Source: Fratercula arctica
Taxonomy: Eukaryota > Chordata > Aves > Charadriiformes > Alcidae
Length of the DNA: 64,000 nucleotides
Assembly: GCA_947846985.1 (NCBI GenBank)
Contig: CANTUZ010000008.1
Coordinates: 28,229,352 to 28,293,351 of the forward strand
Direction: 5' to 3'
This document shows positions 14,224-26,700 of this stretch, in pieces (the first letter of the stretch is position 1; each line of letters starts with the position of its first letter). The notes beneath the pieces are model-generated. The model was not told the origin of the DNA, did no database searches, and saw nothing but the letters and a program-made list of their open reading frames with translations. The position numbers were made by a program, and so were the translations under genes.

Positions 14224-14231
14224 ATTTGCAT
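14224..14231 (+). promoter_or_regulatory. octamer motif ATTTGCAT
   Basis: A perfect POU/octamer-type 8-mer inside a locally GC-richer stretch (about 14040-14340) of an otherwise AT-rich intron. A perfect 8-mer is expected about once or twice by chance in a window this size on both strands, so functional meaning is unproven. Confidence 0.15.
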
Positions 14232-14988
14232 ATGGAAGGGCATAAGCACCAGTTACCTGTTGCGTGGCAGTGACTGTACCATACTGAATCTCCCTCCCAT
14301 GGCACCTCCGACATGGCCATTCCTTCCCCATATTGCAGAAAACTGACTTAGAAGCAGCAGTGTATAAACGAGCAGCAGCTTTTATCAACTAGTCTTCATA
14401 AGACTCAAGCTCCCTTTCACATGCTTTTTGTATCACCAGCCTTTCCATGGATCATTTCACTCCATCTTTCTGCCAGCTCTGTTCTCCATAAGGAATACCA
14501 TCATCTGTTCCACCACGATGCCCCAAAGAGAGCCCCTGCCTTCCCAAGCTCACAGACTGCTATGCCCAGAGAAATACTCCGCCACCTAAAATCTCTCCTG
14601 GGGCAATTGCAGCCTCTCTTGCACCAGAGACTAAAGGTCCTGCCATACTTAAGGACCTGAACAGTCTGATGCCATGCTAATTACGAGGTGACCATATCAA
14701 ACACGAAAGCATTAAGCTGTGTTGCACCTTCACACTATTGACACTTCTTCATGATAATGCTCCTTGAACTTGTTCTTTCCTTTTGCAGGAGAAGGATGAA
14801 AACTGTTTGTAGACCTGCAGCCATGTTTAGCAATTCTGCTGCAGTTTACACAGCAAACAACTTGAGGGAGCCGTCTAGTGAGTCATTGTTTTCCTTCCCC
14901 CAGATTTTAGCAAGCCTCAGAGCAGGATGTTTTAAAGCCACCTCTACTACGTAAGGAAACAGCATCTCGGGCATACTGATGCTCAAAT

Positions 14989-15395
14989 TCACCTTCTTGA
15001 ATCTCTAAAATGGCCGAGTTGCCTTTCATGCTTGCATGGCACTTCTGCTTCTTCCCCACGGAAAAGAAAGAGGAACACCTGCCCCTGTACTGGCTGGTTC
15101 TGCAGTTCAGAGCCACTCACTTTGTCTCGAGGTGACAGCTTAACAACACCAGCTGTGTGTGATGGTGAGCTGGACTTCGTACTTGCAAGTATTTTCTTTC
15201 TCTTTCGCATACTCTTCCTCCCCCTCCCCTCATTGCCACGCTTGTATTTCTGGAATACATTAAGTTCATTTCTCATTATTTCACTGTCGATTCCTTTGAT
15301 TCTCCCTTCTAAGGGTAGAGTCCACAGAATTTTTGGTGTTGATTTCTGTCTAAAGCAAGCCAGAATTTTCTTTGATCATCCTTGTTTTGCTAATT
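14989..15395 (-). other. Unassigned basic open reading frame
   Basis: A minus-strand frame that stays open for about 135 codons after a TGA near 15395 and ends at a TGA at 14991-14989. An internal ATG at 15276 gives 95 codons. The translation is rich in Lys and Arg, with segments such as KYKRGNEGRGRKSMRKRKK and SSPSHTAGVVKLSPRDK. I do not recognise a family. No convincing splice sites or polyadenylation signal were found next to it. It could be a chance frame, a decayed retrocopy or an unannotated intronic exon; chance is the most likely. Confidence 0.15.
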
Positions 15396-16660
15396 TTGGA
15401 TGTCTGGGGGGGAACTAATGTCTGTTTTAGTATGAAGATGGTGAGACTTTCCCTGCCCTTCTTTCTGTAGGTTACTTGATCTGAATAGAGCAGATGGCAA
15501 ACTATTCCTTTATATGTTACTTGCTTGGGAAACAGGAGATGCTGAATCCATGGGGATGAAATGAAATGGAAATTAATGGAAAATTGAGTTACAAGACTGC
15601 AGATATACAGCAATGCAAAATTCAGAAAAATGCTTATCTAAGGCCTGCCTTCAAATATAAGCATAAATTCCACAGACCACAGTGAAAGTATCAATAAGTT
15701 TACAGTTATGCTTATGGAAAAACAGCTTCCCAAATTAAGGTCTAAGATGCTTTTCTTAAAAGATACAAATCTGAGGATCACAGAAGGAACCTGAGGCCCC
15801 ATCCAGCTGACTCTCACTGATTAATATTAAAGCAATTAAAATGGAAATAATCCTTCTGCGTGAGATTAGTTTGCATATGGCTTGTTAGCTACGCTATCAT
15901 CCTCTGCACTTCGCCCTACAGAGATATTACATTACTGGTGAAAAGATATGTAATGTCCCTAAGCTCTCACACGGCTAGGGAAAAAACCACAACCAAAGTC
16001 TTTGGGATAACATGCTCGTTGACTAATCTCAATGCATCACTCAACATTAGTGAATTCCAGTCCTTTTCTTGCCAAAAAGACAGACAACTTCAGGCCAGTT
16101 TTGACTGGAAATCCTAAAGGATAATTGTAATTATTTAGCATAACTCTATTAACAAGCATCATCAGTCCTCATTGCCAGAGCTTGTTCCAAGGCTTCTCAG
16201 GCTTGCAGCAAACATCCCCCTTCTTTCCTTGTGTATAGTTAGAGCAAGGAGCCTGCCAATCATACAGCTATAGCAGTCTATAGGCGGCGGCAATTAAGCG
16301 CTGTCTGTGCTCCAAAGGGGAAACAGCTCTGAGACAGAAAACCCTGTCGTGACATAACCCCAGCTCTAACTCAGTTATGTACCCAGCTTATCATCAGCCT
16401 TCTGGAGCTTCTCTACACATCAGAGCATGAGCAATAGCTAGAGGACTGGGTCAACAGTAATTTCATCGATTTCAAGAGGGAGACTTGCCAGTCTCTGCAC
16501 CAGGGGTGGAACGACCCCGTGCACCACTACAGCCTCTGAACGGACTGGCAAAGCTGCAGCCCTGCTGAAACGGCACTGGGCCCAAGACGGACACCAAGTC
16601 AAATACGAGCCAGCACGTGCTCTCCTCGCAAATACAACAAGCCACCTCACAGGCTACATT

Positions 16661-16880
16661 AGAAGGTGTGTGGCCAGCAGATAGATGGAAGTTACAGTCC
16701 CCCTCTACTTGGCACTGGTGAGAAATACTGTGCCTAGTTTTGGGTCTCTAGGTTCAAGAGCATGGAGAAAATGGAGAGGGGACAGCAGAGGGCTACAAAG
16801 ATGGTTGGGACAGAGAAAACGTGACCTATGGGAATAGGCTGAAGGATCTGGCCTTGTTTAGTCTAGTGAAGAGGAGGTTA
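16661..16880 (+). mobile_element. CR1 LINE internal fragment (divergent)
   Basis: About 220 bp resembling the CR1 ORF2 region downstream of the reverse transcriptase core, in plus orientation. It includes the segment corresponding to 'ccccctctac...ctggtgag', a 'gagggctacaaagatg' stretch, and codons giving RLKDLALFSLVKRRLRQD, which parallels the [16 protein letters not shown] motif of other copies in this window. The element lacks both the CR1 3' terminus and upstream parts and looks older than the copy at 7.7 kb. Edges are approximate. Confidence 0.7.
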
Positions 16881-17519
16881 AGGCAAGACAAATATTATAA
16901 ACTCTGCTCTTTACAGTTCGATGAGAAGATTATAGAACGGGCAACTGCTATGGCAGTGGCATCACATGCAGTGCTACACAGAGTACAAATTATACCAGCA
17001 CCGCGGCAGGGGAAAGAGGCTAACAGGGGAGCTAAGTTTGCCTCCATGGCTGGCACAGGCTGGGCAGTGTCACTGTCTGCAGAGCACAGCGAGAACCCTG
17101 ACAGCACAGCTCTTCCCACACTTGGCCTGGTGCAGCACTTTAGAGGTAGGAACACTGTGGTTGCACCTGAACTGCGCAGCCACCCGCTCCGTTTGCCTGA
17201 GCTGCGATTTAGTCATCTGAGGAATAAAAAAGAAAGGGGGGGAAAAAAAAGAAAAGCAACTGCCTGTAGCTGCATCAAGAGCCGCTTCGCCACCTTTAAG
17301 CTACAAGAAAAAGCCTTGCTGAGAAAACACGGTCACATATCAATGGGGCCTTCTAGTTTAAAAAGTGGAATCCGACATTCATTTAAGTGTTTCAGTGCAA
17401 TTTTTGGCCTCTCACTAGAAACACAAGTGTCACTGGTGACATATTTATCTGCCATACTAAGTGCTATAGCAACATATGCTCATAAACATTCCTTTTTACA
17501 GTTCCCAGTTGCTGCATAA
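16821..17519 (+). other. Longest open frame in the window, unassigned
   Basis: A 232-codon open frame from an ATG inside the CR1 fragment to a TAA at 17517-17519. The first 20 or so residues are CR1 ORF2 sequence; the remaining ~210 residues match nothing I recognise. Composition is ordinary with a Lys/Gly-rich patch and a somewhat hydrophobic end (SLVTYLSAILSAIATYA). No promoter, splice structure or nearby polyadenylation signal was identified. Local base composition is less AT-rich than the surroundings, which lengthens chance frames. I list it because of its length, not because I think it is a demonstrated gene. Confidence 0.12.
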
Positions 17520-17986
17520 TTGCTTGTCTCTTTTCATTGTATGGCAGCAGAACTGTTCACTAGTAAAGCTAGCCACAACCAAAGAATGTATATCCTGCAC
17601 TCTTTCTACCAGTTGGTTGCGAAATGCAGTCAGTTGTGATTTTAACTCAAAACTACTAGTTCTTGAAGCATTAGCCTAGGTTACTCACACAAACCAAAAA
17701 TGTTGTTCAAAGCCCTCATCTCCGTGCATGATGGAGCAACTCCTAACCAGCTAAAATATACAAACATCCTTGAAGTCAAACTGCCCATATTGGCAAACAA
17801 TACTGACAGATATGTACAAGAAAGATGAGGCAATGAACTCGTTCTAACATACATTTTAATCTGCTTTAATATACCACTGTCTTTGGCACCACAAAAGTTA
17901 ATTATCTTGATCCTTATCTTTAGTTCAATCATTTTTTCCTGTAACGAACTCCTGACATTGAATTTAATTTTATCCTAGTAAAGTTT

Positions 17987-18001
17987 TTGTTGTTGTTGTT
18001 G
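17987..18001 (+). repeat. (TTG)5 short tandem repeat
   Basis: Five TTG units in intron sequence, preceded by a short T run. A similar four-unit tract lies at 45292-45303. Confidence 0.85.
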
Positions 18002-19018
18002 AAGAAATATGCTGCATAATGCACAGAGTAACTTGGCAAGATTCAATGATGAGTTCTAGAAATAAGTTTTAATAATTATTTATAGTACAGGGTATACAAC
18101 ACCTCTTGAAATACATGTATTGCTGTTCTATCAGTTAATTAGAATAAAAATTTCTGCCAAGATCTACAGTTAGCAGCACTGCACTGTACAGTAAAGTAAT
18201 AGAGTGGGAGCATTTATTTTTTTTTTATTTATGAAGGAAGATTCATTGCTGTAAGGCTAAACAGGTGGTAGAGCAGCTCAAAGCTCTTTTGGGACTGATT
18301 GCCACTTTGATGCTTGGCATATCATAGTTTTCAGCAAGCTTAGACATAACACCGTAGGATTAGAACATCAATTTCTTTAGGGGATCATATACTTTAGATG
18401 GTAAGACAGCTCCTTTTCATCAAAAAGAAAAAAAAAAACAAAGAAAAAAATATTTTTTTTAAAAAGCACACAGCGGAGTGGCTTAGCTTCCTATAAATCC
18501 TGGTTGCCTAAGGGAGCGGCATAGCTCTCGCATTCGAAGCTTGGCTACCAATACTCCTTACGGAGTTCAACTGAAGACCTTTTCTTCCAGTCACACAGAG
18601 ACTCTCAATACCTCAAAATTACCTAGGGGATTTCCCAGCTCAACAAAACTTCACCTGAGAAATCCTGATGCAAATGGGGACAGGAGGCTGGCACTTCCTA
18701 GAGACAAATCTAACCTTCATACTAACAAACATTAGCAAGAACTACCAGCTTATTTCCTTGTTCTTTGTGTGCATTTACCATTAATATTTGTCTAACTGAA
18801 ATTTTAAACTTCTTGGGAAGGTACTTCATCTTTCAATGCATATATATTATATGACATTGCATAAGGCAATTTCTTCCTCCCTTAAACTGCAACATGCTGT
18901 CTAAGAACATCCCTAGAATACAAATGTGCATCTAAATTCAATTCCACTTTTATAATGTCCAAGCACACTGGAAAATGCTGCCCCTTAGAGGAAAACAATC
19001 AATTCCTTTGGTTTATCA

Positions 19019-19321
<303 letters not shown>

Positions 19322-22300
19322 TTAAAAAAATTTAGAAAAAAAAAAAATCAAACTAACTGGCAAAAGATAAATTTCTTCCGTAGGTAGATCATTTTATTCA
19401 GAGTGAGCAGACATACATACAGCCAAAGCAAACATACGGTTTCCTGCAGGAGGTGACCTGCCAAGGTAGAGTATTAAATTCCAAAACTTCCCTAACTCAA
19501 CAGAGATGCTATTGGGAGTGTACGGCTGACTGTAACTTCATCACAGAGTAACCACACCGTTTTATACAGCAGTCCTGCTCTGTGATGTGAAAATTGAGCA
19601 TTCATGCCCAAAGTAGAAAGTATGGAAGTGTAACTAGAGGTTTTTAACATATTCTTAAGCTTTAGAAACTGAACATTTTTATACATACACCAAAAAATCT
19701 GATCTATTCGGTTTTCTGACATGTACAGTATTATTCCTTACCAGTGGAGTTAGAGGCTCAGAAGGACAGAACTGTCACATAGTAAGCCAGAGATACAAAT
19801 GAAAGATCCAGCAAAATACATTCAAAAGATGAGAACAGAGAAGCAAACAGTAAGTATCTGCAGATCAGCTTTGCAATATCAGTATTTTCCCCTCCCAGAC
19901 TAAGCTTTTTGTCCTAACAGTAACAAACGCAGGTCTTGGGGTTTGTTTTTTATTTACCAGCTTGGGTAAACCAGGCACCCAGAATGCTGCATGAATGAAA
20001 ACCAGAGTGAGAAGCTGTTTGAACAGGCACTACAGTTAGCTATGATGAGCCAGAGGAAGCTGACATAAATCCAACTTAACTTCTTTTGCACAGGAAGTTC
20101 TTTAAAAGTATGCATCATAACGTTTTAGGCATTAACATTTAGGCAGCTGTTTCTTAATTAGACAATTATACCTGCAACCTCAAACACAACATCCTAATTC
20201 TTTCCAGTTATATCCCTTAGGCTTAAAATTAAAAAAAATAATAATCCTGTTTTATTACATACATTTGAGTGCATTCTGCAATCTTAAAAAGACTTCACTA
20301 AGAACTTAGTCTGCTGTGGCTTTGTTCACGAAGCTCCTATCCATTCAAGCACATTTTCTTTGTACTTCAGTAGGAACTCTTGCGTAAATAAGATTACAGA
20401 ATTGTCACCTACATTTTAGAAATCCATGTGCTATTTATCAAAGATTAACAAACAATGCAGCTTTATTGCTTTTATCTTAAAAAAAAAGAAAGCTTACTAA
20501 AGCGTACTAAAGCTTGCCTTCCTCCTTTTCATTCTGACTGCTCATCCCAGTGCATGCACGGTATCTCTACTGAATCATTAGTGCCATCTATACATTCGCA
20601 TCCTACCAAACTGACGTACAAAGAATTCCCAGAGACATGCTGGACTTCTGCGATTGCTTGAGAGCAAGTTACACACCCTGCCCACAACCTGGAAGAGCTC
20701 TGGAGAGTCAAGAGGCAGCCGTGGCAAGCTACCGGCATTTTTATGCCTCCAGGCATGGCTGACTTTGAGAATTTTTAGAAAGCTGTGGTCTGAACACCTC
20801 AACATCACAACGAGTCCAGAACAGGTTTCGTAATTATCTCAATGACAACGAGAAGGGACAGGAGGGTTCTCCTAATGCCTGTGATCCTCGAGCACGTAAT
20901 ACCCTCAGGCTTAACTTTTCGGGTGGAATCAACACGATAGTACCTAAACCGCATACACCAGAAAGTCAGGCACAAAGGCAGTAAAAAAACTTAAAACATG
21001 CAGACTTATTCTTCATTACAGTGAAAAACTTTCAGAGTAAACAAAGCTGTATCTCACCCACGTACTCCAATTTTTTTCAAAGCTATATAAAGAGAAATTC
21101 TGAAAGTACAGCCTGTTAATCATCCCACGGGCCTCCCAAAAAAATAATCCCTGTGTGTGGTTTGCAATGACACTTTAAATGAAACAATACACTGTTGCTT
21201 TATTTATTTACTTTTTTATTTTTCAATGTGCCTTACTAACCCAAGGCCCCAGTATTATTTTCAACAGACAGTACTCTGGGAAGCCATGAGATGAAGCTTA
21301 ACTTCCAGCAAATCTACACTAGCGCCTACTTTGGTCCACCATACAAACTTGGTTATCCAAACCATCGCTACCAAAAGAGAGCAGATTCTTTAAAAATTCC
21401 ACAGTTATCTGAAACACAGATCATTATAAATTATTCAGTGTTCTCATTACATCTAGGTAAATATAGATGTATTGTATGACAAAAACCCACCCCCCCGACA
21501 TGCTCTCGTTCTTCCGAATTTAATCAACTGGAAAAGAGCCTGTTCATCATTCTAAGCAGAAGGACAGCTATTTGGTACATTTTAACTATAAACATGTTTT
21601 TTTAATTCTTATCTTGTTCAACAAATCAAGAAACTCTGAAACAATGACATATGCCTTTAACAGTGAGATTTCCAACATTAACGCACGAGCAATTGCTCTT
21701 TGTTTTTTAAAATCAGTAGCTAAGTAAAGTCAATGGTAATTTTTACAGGGGCATTAGTGAGCTTCCGAAAAGGTCCTACATGAACTGAGTCTCGAATTCC
21801 GAGCTGATAGTTACAAGAAAGCAGAAAATTTTCTTACACCTTATTTAATAAAATCCAGTATTTAAGAAAGTGCTTGGATTTTCAGCCCTTTCATGAAGGG
21901 ATAGTCTCCTTTGCAGCAATGAAGACTACATCATTGATACTCTGCCCGCAGGCACGGTGCCACTGCAACAGAAGGTGGCAGAGACAGAGGGATGAAAAAA
22001 CGCTGACAGACCACTGCCTGTCAGCAAGCCACTCAAATTACAGAAGTTATTTTGGACAGCTTTGATTTTCTTCTGAAACTGCTGATTTTTTTTTCTACTT
22101 TTATGATGTTATTCACATAGGGGGAAAATATAACATTATTAATGCATATGGAAAAATAATTTCAAACCTCAGTTAATAAAAAAACCTGAACAGCAAAAAA
22201 AAAAAAATCAAATAGTATGAAAACACTAAAGTACACAATATTGCAGAAATTTACTTATCAACAGTGCAATAAAAAACAGTTAAACAGTGACAGTCTCAGT

Positions 22301-22390
22301 AATATTCAGCTGCATTAAAAAAAAAAAGTGTTTGAGAGCACAAAAAGCAGTGTCAGAATTACCACTCCATTGCTCCTCTTCCCCAAAACC

Positions 22391-22440
22391 ATATATATGT
22401 ATGTACGTGTGTATATACACACACACATACATTATATACG
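22391..22440. repeat. AT/GT/AC microsatellite forming an imperfect palindrome
   Basis: Alternating purine-pyrimidine tract (atatatatgt, gtgtgtatat, acacacacac, atacatta). The 36 bp at 22397-22432 form an inverted repeat centred between 22414 and 22415 in which 16 of 18 base pairs match, with no loop. Such tracts can form cruciform or Z-DNA and are usually length-polymorphic. Confidence 0.85.
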
Positions 22441-23269
22441 TATGCGCCATAGGGAACTTCAATTCTAAGAAGTTCTAGTCCCCTTTTAGCAGATAATTGT
22501 TGCTGTTTGTGAAACTGGCGGCTGTTCCAGAATCTGGGCCAAAGAGTAGATATAAATATCCCTTCCCAGAACATAAAATATGCAACAAAATGCTGTCTTA
22601 CTGCATTTGGTATCTTGTCCAGTGAGTCTATACTTCTGAAAGAAATAAAACAATGCAAGATGCACAGTGTCTTTCTACGTTCAGTAATTCTTAGACACAA
22701 AATATTACAGAAAGTAACTTATTTCTCAGAGCTGCAACCCCTGCACAAATCAGCATACGTGAGATATCTTCTACAATGAAAAGTGGGTAGTAATAAATAT
22801 ATCGCTGTGTGGAACTTCACACTGACTAGTGCTCCTTGAAATCACTGTAAAGCAAACATGTTCTGAGTAATAATGTTTTCTTTATTTAACTGCTAAGCAA
22901 TCAACCAAACCTGGTATTAAGAACTGAACTCATTTTTTCCACTTTTAGGCTTTGCCATCATTACAAGACCCTTTAAGATAAGTTAGATACCAACAGCATC
23001 TGTAATACCCACAGCTTGTGCTCTCCATGTCAGCATCGTAGTTCTCCACCTGTGTCCACAGCGCTGCCCTGATGTGACAGTGAACGGGATGCGGCTCCCT
23101 CTGGCACGTGCCACTTCGGTACAGCTGTCTTATGTGAAAAGCAGAGTGCTGGATAAATGGACGAACAGTGTAATGAAAGAAGAAGGTATTGTTTTTACAG
23201 AATTAAGTTTTTGCAATAGAATTACGCCTGTAAAAGAGGAAAAGTCATAAAAAGCTCCAGTTTGCCCAT

Positions 23270-23705
23270 GCCTTTTCTGTAGCGGGAGCCCAGAGCTGGA
23301 CGCAGGACTCAGAAGTGTCTCACCAGTGCTGAGGAGAGGGAAGGACCACCTTCCTCAACCTGCTGGCTAAGGCTCTTCCTAACAACCCCAGGATGCCGGT
23401 GAGTGTCCAGGGCGCTCTGATGGCTCTTGTTCAACTTCTTGTTCATCAGGACCTCCAGGTCTTTTTCTGCAAAGCTGATTTCCAGACAGTCAGCCCCCAA
23501 GCCTGTCCCGCTGTCAGGGGTTATTTCTCCCCAGGGGCAGGGCTTGGCATTTCCCTTTGAACTTTGTGATGTTCCTGTTTGCCCATTTCTCCAGCCTGTA
23601 CGGATGGCAGCACAACCTTCTGGTTTATCAGTTGCTACTCCCAGTTTTGCATGAGGATGTTACGGGAGACAGTGCTGAAAGCCCTGCTAAGCCAGTATCT
23701 GACAT
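23270..23705 (-). mobile_element. CR1 LINE internal fragment with internal deletion
   Basis: About 435 bp resembling the CR1 ORF2 region in minus orientation. Recognisable plus-strand stretches include 'gagcccagagctggacgcag', 'ctcaccagtgctgag', 'aggacctccaggtctttttc', 'ccccaggggcagg' and 'gcagcacaaccttctgg'. After 'cccagttttg' (near 23650) it jumps to 'catgaggatgttacgggaga', which in an intact CR1 lies a few hundred bases further along, so an internal piece has been deleted. It lacks the CR1 3' terminus and is clearly old. It matches the gene's transcription direction. Confidence 0.8.
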
Positions 23706-26700
23706 CAGGGGTCAGGAGGCTTCTGTGGAACTCACGTTTTGGTCCTTGCATCTTATCGCTTTCACTGTTTCTGTCTTAGGAAAAAGGATAAACTACCTGA
23801 AATCCACCACCTTACAGAGTCATCTTGCATAGCTTAAATCAACAAACAAACAAGATAACGAGAACTGCTACTGATCAATATCTGAAACAAGCTTTATAGT
23901 CCCAGTGCACAGACTGGTCATATGTAAACTCATCTTCTGGTCCCAGTTTCTGTGGTCAGTAGTGTTAGGTTATGTGACAAAAGGCCTGTCTCCATGAATA
24001 CAAAGGATTTTTAATCTTCAAATACCAAATCTTTATAGAAGTCACAAACTCCTAGCGTGGAAACATCACGGATTGCTTACTGAATAGAAAAAAATTTAAA
24101 AGTTCCCTATAGCAATCTAAGAGCTTCAAACTTTTGCATACTGGTCTCTTTTCTGTAACACATTTATAAAGACGCTTATATGCAGAGCTCAGAGAGGTGA
24201 TGCTTAACAGACTCAGAATGTCACTGAATGGTTTTAATTATACACAATTTTACAATTTTCATCCCTCACTACCATACATGGGTATTCTAATTCACAGCTC
24301 TTGAAAAATCCGTGCAGCTTAGCTCAGAAAAGATCAATCATGTTGGTAACACCATTGTATCCCTGCATAATTCTGTTATCCTCATTTGGGATTTACATCC
24401 CACTCTCCATTTTTTCATCCCTTTCTGGAAGATGTTTTATGCAAAATCTTTTGAAGTGCTTGTATTGTTTATTCTTAATTCAAAATTTTAAATGAAGTTC
24501 ACATTGTCAAAATGCTGACTTCCTTAGCATTTTAGGTTAATTTTAATAAATTCTTGGGCACTGAAGATGATGTGTGCGATGCATCCCGTTATTAACAGGG
24601 GTGTTTGTTCTCAGCCTGGGGAAGCTTATAAAGCATCGATCTAAATGTTATTTCTCTTGTCAGGTGTTCTCTTACAGTATGTACCAGAGGAGCTGGAAGA
24701 CTGGTAGACAGCAAGGCTACATATATTTTTGTCTCAAGATGAGATTCATCAATCTGCCATCAGTTTTTCTCATAAGCATACTTTTGAGAATGACCATCCT
24801 CTATTTTATTCTGTCATTTCACTCAGTCTTTAAAAGTAACAGGTTTGTACTTAATCTGCATCGGAGGATATTTCTGAACTTAATTTTGAGCCAACCATCA
24901 GGAGATCTCTAAAATGGCATTTCCAATGTAAAACATAAATCTGATTTACATGAATTTTACTGCATGACTTCCAAAACCTCAGTCCCGGTGCCAGTAAATG
25001 CATTCCGCTTTTTGGTGTGAGCACAGACCTCTAAGCAGCAAAACAGACTGTCACCAAAATGTAAGATTAATAAGAACATTCCAAAGAGTACTCACTGTGG
25101 ATTTTGAGCAACTGAATAGGAATGCTTGTAACAATAAATTTTGTGCAATATTTTCACTTTGGTAACCTCTAATAATTTTAATTCCAGAAATATTAAAAAA
25201 AAATTAGTAAAATAATCCATAGGTAATCATTAAAGTAGCAGCACAATGTGTACTGAACTAACGAACTAAATCCATTTCTCCCTTATGTCCCAAATATGCT
25301 TAAAAGCAATTGAAAATTGCATCAGTACACATTTAAAGGAGAAGACAAATGTTATTACCTGAGGCCTCACTCCTTTTCTGGAAAGCCAGTAAGTAAATCA
25401 ACAATTTCAAGGCAGAGCTTCCATTGCAAGCAATTATTATAATAAATTGAATTATGTCAGTCCATTTAAAATACACTGCATATCAGTTACTACTGTACAA
25501 ACAAATATTAACCCACTACGTACAGCCTATGTTCTGTGATTTTCAGAATTCCCCATCTCAGTTTGTGAACAGTTCACAGGCTTTCAAACATTTCTCACGG
25601 AAGACAGCACTAGTGTATGCAGTACACTGCTGAAATTAAAGATCAACACGTAGTTGTACTTTCTAGGCTTACCTGGCCATTCCAAAGGATAGCTGTGGAT
25701 CCTAAACTGCATTTCTCCATCTGAGCCCAATTAACAAATTGATGAGTAAAAAAAAAAAATTAACATTTTACAGGACAGAACCTGAAAATAGCATTCCTGT
25801 TGCCAATCACAAATGGTATCTTCCACAAACGCTGCCTTCTAGACCCAGCCTGTGCAGCTCAAGTTTGGAGGCTTTAGCTCTGTATTAGCACTGTTGTATA
25901 ATCTCAGCTCCACGAGGCGCGTCTGTCCTCTCCCTTCCTCTTGTCATTTGAAGGAAAGGGGTTTGGAAGGATGTTCTCAAACTCCCTGGCAGTTTCTAGC
26001 AGTTACACGCAATCGTCTGCCTCTTCTCCTTTAATCAAGGGTTTATCTAGGTTCAAACAGCCCGTGTTAAAACATATAAAGTATTACATCCTTCAAGCTC
26101 AGCTATTTGCGGCCACTCCCCTCCGAAGGGTACAGGATGCCGAAGCCCCATCCTCCCTCCACTTCCTTCCTCGCCTTGTCCAAGGGAGGATTCCAAGGCA
26201 CGGCCACGGCCCCAAAGCACGGGGTGGGCTGATGTAAACAGGAGGATGGTTAAATCCTAGAAATGACGGCAAGGCAGCCACAGCAACCAGCACAGCGGGA
26301 TCTCACTGGAAGTGCTGGCTTTTGTTTACTCAGTATTTCGCTCTCCTGCATGACTTCCCCGCAAATCCAGTTATTTTAGAGAAGATGGGACTGCTCTGTG
26401 ACATTTGGCTGGGATGAAGCTGCCTTTAATCCAGGATAACGCTGCACTGGGCACTCCTGAGCAGGAGGAAAAGCAGGTGGCAGAGAGCTGCTATTACTAC
26501 CTCTCCTCTTCCAGGTTGGTAAACACCCCCTCAGCACAGGGGCTGGGACAGGGCTCTGTTCTGCCAGCACTCTGACTGCTCACAACCCTCCTGGTGGATG
26601 CTGGCAGCTCACCTGCTCCTTCAGCTTACGGCAAGGACCCAAACTGTGCCAAAGTGGCCCTGATACTGTAAGAACAAAAAGGGTGCTTAAGGGTATCTTT

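Noticed and set aside
16438..16650. GC-richer stretch with a 70-codon minus-strand frame just upstream of the CR1 fragment
   Set aside because: No family match and no splice context; possibly a more diverged part of the same repeat, but I could not align it by eye.
18470..18550. tRNA-like A-box and B-box pattern (tggcttagc and cattcgaagc)
   Set aside because: The spacing is roughly right, but the would-be acceptor stem does not pair and the B-box departs from the consensus; no cloverleaf can be drawn.
26100..26640. GC-richer intronic stretch considered as a CpG island or promoter
   Set aside because: CpG sites are few despite the higher GC, and no clustered core promoter motifs are visible.
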